A stretch of 36,877 nucleotides of DNA from contig CAMBMK010000012.1 in NCBI GenBank assembly GCA_945868745.1, forward strand, positions 1 through 36,877, in the 5' to 3' direction. A program made the translations under genes and the position numbers. This DNA is from an uncultured Bacteroidales bacterium. Lineage in GTDB: Bacteria > Bacteroidota > Bacteroidia > Bacteroidales > UBA932. The notes beneath the pieces were generated by a model. That model was given only the letters and a program-made list of their open reading frames with translations, was not told the origin of the DNA and made no database searches. Below are positions 31,717 to 36,877 of the stretch, piece after piece (the stretch's first letter is position 1; the number at the start of each line of letters is the position of its first letter).

Positions 31717-32663
31717 TAATACAGGCTGTCCAGCGTGGCTGCATCCCAGGCCGGGACCGTAGGGTCGTCCACGAAGGCGTCCACAATGCGCCTCTGGCCT
31801 TCCATCACGTTCCTCTCAAGGAACCACTGCTGCTCGCGCCACAGATGCTGCATATTGTCGGCAATGTCGTGGCCGTGGTCCCTGTAGCGGTAGATATTGT
31901 AGCTGTAGCCCTTCTTCTTTGCCAGTGACGCAAGGACCGAGGACCCGAAAATGCCGTATTTCCCGAAATGGATCTTCTTGTAATTGACTGTCTTGTCGGC
32001 CGTTCCGTGAAGGAGCAGCATCGGGCAAGGCTCGCTTCTGTACTTCACCTTGCCGGTGTCGGAGACGATGGCTCCGGCAAATGACATCACCCCGGCGTAG
32101 TTGAACCCTTCCGGAAGAACAGATGCAAGGGCGGTGCGGTTGCAGATTTCCTGCTCTGCCGCAAGTGCTGTCATGGCTCCGGCGCTGCTGCCTGCAATCA
32201 CGATGTTGCCCGGATCCACCCCGAGTTCGTCAGCATTGTCCAGGATGAACGATGTCGCGGAAAACACATCTTCCACAGCCATCTCGACCGCGTGTCTTGT
32301 AGCTCTGGCGGTGGCAAAAATCTTCAGCGGACTGAAACTCATGTCCACACCCTTGAGCCCCAGTCGGTAATCCACGGTAATGAGCCTGTAGCCGCTGTCA
32401 TTCAGCATCCTGAACCATTCAAGGTAGCTTTCGTGCGAACGCTCGCCGCGGATGAAACCGCCTCCGAACACAAACAGGATGGTCGGTTTTTCCTTACCGT
32501 CATATGAGGTGATACTTCCCGGAGACGGCTCATAGACATCCATATAGAGGTCGCAGGTGTCCCTGTGCTCAAAAAGGTAGGTGCCGGAAAGATTCTGCGC
32601 GCGCACCGTAAGCGCAAGCGCGCAGACTGCCAATATTGTTGAAATAAATCTTTTGGTATTCAT
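31716..32663 (-). CDS. Secreted alpha/beta-hydrolase (esterase/lipase-like)
   Basis: The 315-residue product has a Sec signal (MNTKRFISTILAVCALALTV, cleavage near Ala22). The hydrolase core shows the oxyanion motif FGGGF (residues 66-70, in place of HGGG) and nucleophile Ser160 in GSSAG. The Asp is in LLHGTADKTV and the His in RDHGHDIA. This order fits carbohydrate-esterase-like or hormone-sensitive-lipase-like enzymes of the Bacteroidota periplasm. The substrate is unknown. Its stop codon abuts the TSCPD remnant, so the final residues (about ATLDSLY) may not be the original terminus. Confidence 0.87.
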   Translation of the reverse strand: MNTKRFISTILAVCALALTVRAQNLSGTYLFEHRDTCDLYMDVYEPSPGSITSYDGKEKPTILFVFGGGFIRGERSHESYLEWFRMLNDSGYRLITVDYRLGLKGVDMSFSPLKIFATARATRHAVEMAVEDVFSATSFILDNADELGVDPGNIVIAGSSAGAMTALAAEQEICNRTALASVLPEGFNYAGVMSFAGAIVSDTGKVKYRSEPCPMLLLHGTADKTVNYKKIHFGKYGIFGSSVLASLAKKKGYSYNIYRYRDHGHDIADNMQHLWREQQWFLERNVMEGQRRIVDAFVDDPTVPAWDAATLDSLY

Positions 32664-32705
32664 AATGAACTGTTTGAAGTGTTTTGAAAATATAATCCGG
32701 AGGCC

Positions 32706-33860
32706 CTAAGCCTCCTCTGAAGTGGCTGCCATCAGGCGGCGGATTGCCTTGACATTGCCGAAGAAATGCGCTGCAATCACCCTTACTACGGTATATGCCG
32801 GAATAGCGAGCAGCATACCGATGATGCCCCCGATGTTGCTTGCCACAATCAGCACGATGAAAATCTCAAGCGGGCTTGATTTTATGCTGGTAGAGTAGAT
32901 GACCGGCTGGAAAAAGAAATTGTCGATCATCTGTGTGAAGGTAAAAATCGCCACGAGGGTGATGATGACCATCAGGATGTCCATATTCCCTCCCGTTGCG
33001 GCGGCTGAGCTGTACTTGAGAATCACTCCGAGCACGGTCCCGATAGCCCCGCCGATCCACGGCCCGACATACGGGATGACATTGAGGATGCCTGTCATGA
33101 AAGCGATGCCCAGCGCCGTGGTCACACCGAGTCTTGCCACGAGCCACAGTCCCGTGAAACTGATCAGGGCCACACCGGTGATTTCAATCATAAGCCCGAC
33201 AAAATAGCGGGAAAGCAGTTTCTCGATGTCCCCGATGGTCTCCATTGCCTTTTCCTCGTACCTGTCCGGCACGATTGCGCCGACAATGCTCCTGAAGAGA
33301 TGCTCGTCCTTGATGAAGAAGAAGCTGATGAACAGCACCGAGAATGCCCCGATGGCGACCGAGCCGATTGTAGATGCGACAGAGCCTACCATTGTGGTCA
33401 GTGATGCCGGATTGAACTGGTCCTTGAAGAATGAGACGATTGTGTCCACAATGCTCCAGTCATTGCCAAGGGAAGGGAAACGGCTTATCATCCAGCTGTT
33501 GAGCTCGCTTATCATCGTCGAGAACGAAGCCGATGAAATCGAGGCGGACTGGAAATTGGACGATATGTTCATGATGATGCTGTAGGCAACAGGCACAATC
33601 TGCGTCACAATGCCCAGTACCAGGATGATGATGAGGGCGAGGGCAATCACCGCGCGCAGGGCATTGGGCAGGCATTTCCCCCTGATACGGATTTTGCCGA
33701 GCAGATTTTTCAGCGGGATGCCTATGAGGGATACGACTGCGGCTGCTATGACTGCCACAATCACGCTCTTGAAATACCAGCAGATGACCAGGATTATGGC
33801 CGCTGCCGCTGCACCCATAATGTACCGGGCCAGCCTGTCTATGCTTCTTTCGCTTTCCAT
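32706..33860 (-). CDS. AI-2E family transporter (membrane permease)
   Basis: The 384-residue product has about eight transmembrane helices: two at the N-terminus (IMGAAAAAIILVICWYF and IVAVIAAAVVSLIGIPL), then a soluble loop and a cluster of helices including GILNVIPYVGPWIGGAIGTVLG, the family hallmark, and a closing LIVASNIGGIIGMLLAIP. Members export small molecules or act in Na+/H+ exchange; the AI-2 name derives from one member. I chose the ATG at 33860 because it follows the HAD gene context; 17 more residues could be added in frame. It overlaps the HAD gene 3' end by 22 bases, so the genes are co-transcribed. Confidence 0.88.
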   Translation of the reverse strand: MESERSIDRLARYIMGAAAAAIILVICWYFKSVIVAVIAAAVVSLIGIPLKNLLGKIRIRGKCLPNALRAVIALALIIILVLGIVTQIVPVAYSIIMNISSNFQSASISSASFSTMISELNSWMISRFPSLGNDWSIVDTIVSFFKDQFNPASLTTMVGSVASTIGSVAIGAFSVLFISFFFIKDEHLFRSIVGAIVPDRYEEKAMETIGDIEKLLSRYFVGLMIEITGVALISFTGLWLVARLGVTTALGIAFMTGILNVIPYVGPWIGGAIGTVLGVILKYSSAAATGGNMDILMVIITLVAIFTFTQMIDNFFFQPVIYSTSIKSSPLEIFIVLIVASNIGGIIGMLLAIPAYTVVRVIAAHFFGNVKAIRRLMAATSEEA

Positions 33861-34528
33861 TGTTCCAATATGAAGGTTGTAAGTTCTTCTGCAGTATCGG
33901 CTATTCTCCACGGGGAATATGCCTCGAGTTCGGCCCTGCCGCGGAATCCCCAGGTCACCCCGACGGTGCGGACGCCGGCATTGATGCCGGTCTTCATATC
34001 CACGTCTGAATCACCGCAATACACAGTTTCTTCCTTTCTTGTGCCGGGGACGCATGACAGGATCTCCCCGACGATTGCAGGGTCCGGCTTGATGGGCAGG
34101 CCTTCGCGCTGGCCGAGCACCCTGACAAAGTCATATTTGCCGAAATAATGCCTTATGATCTTTTCCGCCCCGTCCTGATACTTGTTGGAGGCCACGGCAA
34201 GCCTCACCCCCTCGGCGGACAGCCGTTCCAGCATTTCGGGAATTCCGGGATACGGCACGGTGCGGTCGCATTTGTGCGCATCGTAATACGGGATGAAGAG
34301 GGAGGCCATCCTGGCCACGTTTTCTTCAGTGGCCGCGTCCTGCGGCAGCGCGCTCCGGAACAGATTGTAGATGCCCCTTCCGCAGAAAATCTTGTAGGCC
34401 TCAACAGGGTGCTCCGGGAATCCGAGGACCCCGAGCGCGTGGTTTGTGGCCATTCCGAGGTCCTCAACGGTATCGAGTAGGGTGCCGTCGAGGTCGAATA
34501 TTGCGATTTTTGTACTGAACTGGTTCAT
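33839..34528 (-). CDS. HAD-superfamily phosphatase (phosphoglycolate phosphatase-like)
   Basis: The 229-residue product starts at the ATG at 34528, just before the first HAD motif FDLDGTLLDT (Asp12, Asp14). A helical cap follows (about residues 20-90), then motif II (VASNKYQ), motif III Lys in IKPDP and motif IV CGDSDVDMKTG. The arrangement is of the Gph/phosphoglycolate phosphatase subgroup, but relatives act on pyrophosphate or sugar phosphates too. The first 20 residues of a longer ORF from 34588 lack similarity. It lies upstream of and overlaps the AI-2E transporter gene. Confidence 0.9.
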   Translation of the reverse strand: MNQFSTKIAIFDLDGTLLDTVEDLGMATNHALGVLGFPEHPVEAYKIFCGRGIYNLFRSALPQDAATEENVARMASLFIPYYDAHKCDRTVPYPGIPEMLERLSAEGVRLAVASNKYQDGAEKIIRHYFGKYDFVRVLGQREGLPIKPDPAIVGEILSCVPGTRKEETVYCGDSDVDMKTGINAGVRTVGVTWGFRGRAELEAYSPWRIADTAEELTTFILEQWKAKEA

Positions 34529-34578
34529 TTTTTTCAAATAATTGTAGCTTGTGAAATGATTTTGCGCAAGCGTGCGGT

Positions 34579-34586
34579 ACCTTTGC
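34579..34586 (+). promoter_or_regulatory. -7 promoter box upstream of the small ORF at 34633
   Basis: TACCTTTG matches TAnnTTTG, with a TTTG at 34561-34564 at a shorter than usual distance (14 bases). The predicted leader is about 40 bases. Confidence 0.4.
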
Positions 34587-34632
34587 AACAGAAATCACGG
34601 AAGAGCCTTTCTTTCACAAACATTTTTGAGTT

Positions 34633-34758
34633 ATGAGAAACACAGATTACAATACCGATGTCCTCAATACCGTCATCTCGTCGGAGGCTTCCCTCCTCAC
34701 CCTTGAGGAAATCATCTCCGACCTCGGGCTCGAAATCACTGCTGTAACGAGACCGTAG
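34633..34758 (+). CDS. Possible small protein (41 residues), unidentified
   Basis: An ATG at 34633 opens a 41-codon frame, MRNTDYNTDVLNTVISSEAS followed by LLTLEEIISDLGLEITAVTR and a final Pro, ending in TAG. It has a plausible amphipathic helix (LLTLEEIISDLGL) and its own promoter box 47 bases upstream, and is divergent from the HAD gene. The final 23 bases overlap the 3' end of the ClpA-like gene on the opposite strand. I do not recognise the family and cannot exclude a chance ORF. Confidence 0.4.
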   Translation: MRNTDYNTDVLNTVISSEASLLTLEEIISDLGLEITAVTRP

Positions 34759-36877
34759 TGTTCTCCCTGTCCGGAGTGAGAGTCACCCGGAGCCTGCGCA
34801 GTCCGCCGTCGGATGACGGCTTCTTGCCAAGTGCGCGGTCCGCTATGATGAACTCCGATACCGGGTCCTCTATGTATCTCATTATAGCCCTCTTGAGCGG
34901 TCTTGCCCCGTATGCCGGGTCATACCCTGCGTCCGCCACGAATTTCTTTGCGGTAGGGGTGATGGCTATCTCGTAGCCGTTCTCGGCCGCCCTTGCCCGG
35001 AGCCTGCGCAGTTCGATGTCGATGATTTTTCCGATGTCGTCCTTGCCCAAGGAGTTGAAGAACACTTTCTCGTCCACCCTGTTGAGGAACTCCGGAGGGA
35101 AAGCCTTTTTGACGGCCTTTTCGAGAATCGAGGTCTTTTCCCTGCCGATGTCCTTCCCCGCAGTGTTGAAGCCGATGCCGTTGCCGTACTGCTCGATGTC
35201 GCGGCTCCCGACGTTGGAAGTCATTATCAGGATGGTGTTGCGGAAGCTTACGGTCCTGCCCTCGCTGTCCGTCAGGCGTCCGTCGTCGAGCACCTGCAGC
35301 AGGATGTTGAAGATGTCCGGGTGGGCCTTTTCAATCTCGTCGAGGAGCACTACGCAGTAAGGCTTCCTGCGCACCCTCTCGCTGAGCTGCCCGCCCTCTT
35401 CGTAGCCAACATAGCCCGGAGGCGCTCCGATGAGCCTCGATACGGAAAACTTCTCCATATACTCGCTCATATCGATTCTGACCATATTGTCCTCTGAATC
35501 AAACAGATATTCGGCCAGACACTTTGCGAGCTGGGTTTTTCCGACGCCGGTCGGACCGAAAAACAGGAACGAGCCGATGGGCCTTCCGGGGTCCTTGAGT
35601 CCGGCACGGTTGCGCCTGATTGCCCCCACAACGGTGTCTATTGCGCTGTCCTGGCCGATGATGCGTCCCGCAAGCCTGCTCCGCATCTTCATTATCCTGT
35701 TGCTTTCCGATTCGGCGACCTTGTTGACAGGAATGCCGGTCATCCTCGAAACGATTGTCGCAATGTCTTCTGCTGTGACGGTTTTTTTCCGCGAATGGCG
35801 GAGCCTGACCATCGAGCCGGCCTCGTCCATCGCGTCTATTGCCTTGTCCGGCAGGGATTTGTCGGAAATATAGCGGTCAGTGAGCATTACGCAGGCTTCG
35901 AGGGCTTCGTCGGAGTAGGTGATGCCGTGGAACTCCTCGTAGCAGGAGCGCAGGCGGTGCAGTATCTCGATGCTCTGGCGTGTGTCGGTGGCCTCTACGA
36001 CGATTTTCTGGAAACGCCTGTCGAGCGCCCCGTCCTTTTCGACAATTTTGGTGAACTCGTCAACTGTGGTCGCCCCGATGCACTGCAGCTCGCCGCGTGC
36101 AAGGGCAGGCTTGAGCATATTGGCGGCATCAAGGCTTCCCTGTGCACCGCCTGCACCCACAATCGTATGGAATTCGTCGATGAAAAGTATGAGGTCCGGG
36201 TCCGATGCTGCGGTCCTGATGATGGTCTTCACCCTTTTCTCGAAGTCGCCCCTGTATTTTGTGCCGGCCACAACGGAGGCTATGTCAAGGGAGATGATCC
36301 TCTTTTTGGCAAGCGCCGGGGAAATCTCGCCGGAGGCTATCCTGAGGGCAATCCCTTCGACGATTGCGGATTTGCCGACGCCCGGCTCGCCGATGAGCAT
36401 CGGATTGTTTTTCTTGCGTCTCCCGAGGATTTCGATAACCCTGTTGATCTCCGTATCGCGTCCCACTACCGGGTCGAGCTTGCCTTCTGCGGCGGCTTTG
36501 GTGAGGTCATAACCGAATTCCTCAATGTCGTTGGTCTTTTCCTGCTGTACGCCCTGTGGAGCTTCGCCGCCGATGCCGTCCCCGTCATCCCCCTGCTCTT
36601 CGGGGGCCTCATCCTTGAGCTTTCCGCGCGTAAGCATCCCGCTCTTTTCCATATGGGCCCTGATGCGCCCGTAGTCGAAACCGGCGCTGCGGAGGTATGC
36701 CATGCTGTAACTGCCCGTGGATCTGCAAAGTGCGAGCAGAAGGTGCTGCGAGCCTGCCTCCGCACAGCGCAGCTGGGTCGCCTCAAGTATCGTGAGGCTC
36801 AGCACATTCTGCGCCCCGCGTGAAAAAGTGATTTTTTCGAGGTCGGCGTAGGGGATGGTCTCGTTGGTGCAGATCTT
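34736..36877 (-). CDS. ClpA/ClpC-type AAA+ unfoldase, N-terminus beyond the window (partial)
   Basis: The frame is open through the right edge, so about 713 residues are seen without the true start. It has the end of a Clp N-domain (TILEATQLRCAEAGSQHLLLALCR) and two AAA+ modules: the first with Walker A GEPGVGKS and the second with GPTGVGKT plus the pore loop GAPPGYVGYEEGGQ. The tripeptide IGF in YGNGIGFNT is a ClpP-docking loop, predicting protease partnership. No long middle coiled-coil separates the modules (LRHSRKKTVTAEDIATIVSR leads directly to the second), which is ClpA-like rather than ClpB or typical ClpC. ClpS and ClpP genes are not in view. Confidence 0.93.
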   Translation of the reverse strand, partial: KICTNETIPYADLEKITFSRGAQNVLSLTILEATQLRCAEAGSQHLLLALCRSTGSYSMAYLRSAGFDYGRIRAHMEKSGMLTRGKLKDEAPEEQGDDGDGIGGEAPQGVQQEKTNDIEEFGYDLTKAAAEGKLDPVVGRDTEINRVIEILGRRKKNNPMLIGEPGVGKSAIVEGIALRIASGEISPALAKKRIISLDIASVVAGTKYRGDFEKRVKTIIRTAASDPDLILFIDEFHTIVGAGGAQGSLDAANMLKPALARGELQCIGATTVDEFTKIVEKDGALDRRFQKIVVEATDTRQSIEILHRLRSCYEEFHGITYSDEALEACVMLTDRYISDKSLPDKAIDAMDEAGSMVRLRHSRKKTVTAEDIATIVSRMTGIPVNKVAESESNRIMKMRSRLAGRIIGQDSAIDTVVGAIRRNRAGLKDPGRPIGSFLFFGPTGVGKTQLAKCLAEYLFDSEDNMVRIDMSEYMEKFSVSRLIGAPPGYVGYEEGGQLSERVRRKPYCVVLLDEIEKAHPDIFNILLQVLDDGRLTDSEGRTVSFRNTILIMTSNVGSRDIEQYGNGIGFNTAGKDIGREKTSILEKAVKKAFPPEFLNRVDEKVFFNSLGKDDIGKIIDIELRRLRARAAENGYEIAITPTAKKFVADAGYDPAYGARPLKRAIMRYIEDPVSEFIIADRALGKKPSSDGGLRRLRVTLTPDRENTTVSLQQ

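Overview
The window looks like a chromosomal segment of a Bacteroidales-type bacterium (phylum Bacteroidota). It carries a SusC/SusD pair, several short-signal lipoproteins, a patatin-BamA type outer-membrane protein, and many start-proximal TAnnTTTG boxes, the -7 element of the Bacteroidota primary sigma factor. Shine-Dalgarno sequences are scarce. The genus cannot be fixed from sequence alone. Most genes are housekeeping. There is no CRISPR array, phage module or insertion sequence, and one tRNA gene.

Layout. 1-2740: the end of a SusC receptor, a complete SusD and a small lipoprotein. 2741-3045: a structured intergenic region with a long inverted repeat and a perfect 16-bp palindrome. 3046-10346: five same-strand genes encoding P5C dehydrogenase (pruA), a HExxH lipoprotein peptidase, an Xaa-Pro aminopeptidase, trans-4-hydroxyproline dehydratase (hypD) and its radical-SAM activase. 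10351-14310 (minus): recX, patatin-BamA, rlmN, divergent from recA (14477-15508). 15582-19178: pgi, a GNAT-like gene and a large lipoprotein with an odd tail. 19283-22905: mazG, a GNAT-like gene, prfA, queF. 22979-26704 (minus): a type II fatty acid cluster fabH-fabK-fabF-fabZ. 27022-29573: a membrane LytTR regulator and a HerA-like ATPase. 29684-31573: tRNA-Asp, ferritin and rubredoxin (minus), rhodanese and DUF1232 (plus). 31618-34528 (minus): a TSCPD-domain remnant, an esterase, an AI-2E family permease and a HAD phosphatase. 34633-36877: a small ORF and a partial ClpA-like unfoldase.

The most interesting unit is 3046-10346. HypD is identified not only by general similarity: ten active-site residues remembered for the Clostridioides difficile enzyme all fall at a constant +9 offset. 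HypD makes delta-1-pyrroline-5-carboxylate (P5C), the substrate of PruA in the same operon. The two peptidases could supply hydroxyproline from imino-acid-rich, collagen-like peptides. This predicts a complete route from Hyp-containing peptides to glutamate that runs oxidatively. It differs from the usual hypD partnership with proC, which reduces P5C to proline. The upstream SusCD pair might import the peptides, but that link is speculative.

Other points of interest are the structured intergenic region in front of that operon, a TSCPD fragment abutting an esterase stop codon, a basic, possibly frameshifted tail on the 17517-19178 lipoprotein, promoters almost touching start codons, and a 41-codon ORF with its own promoter box.
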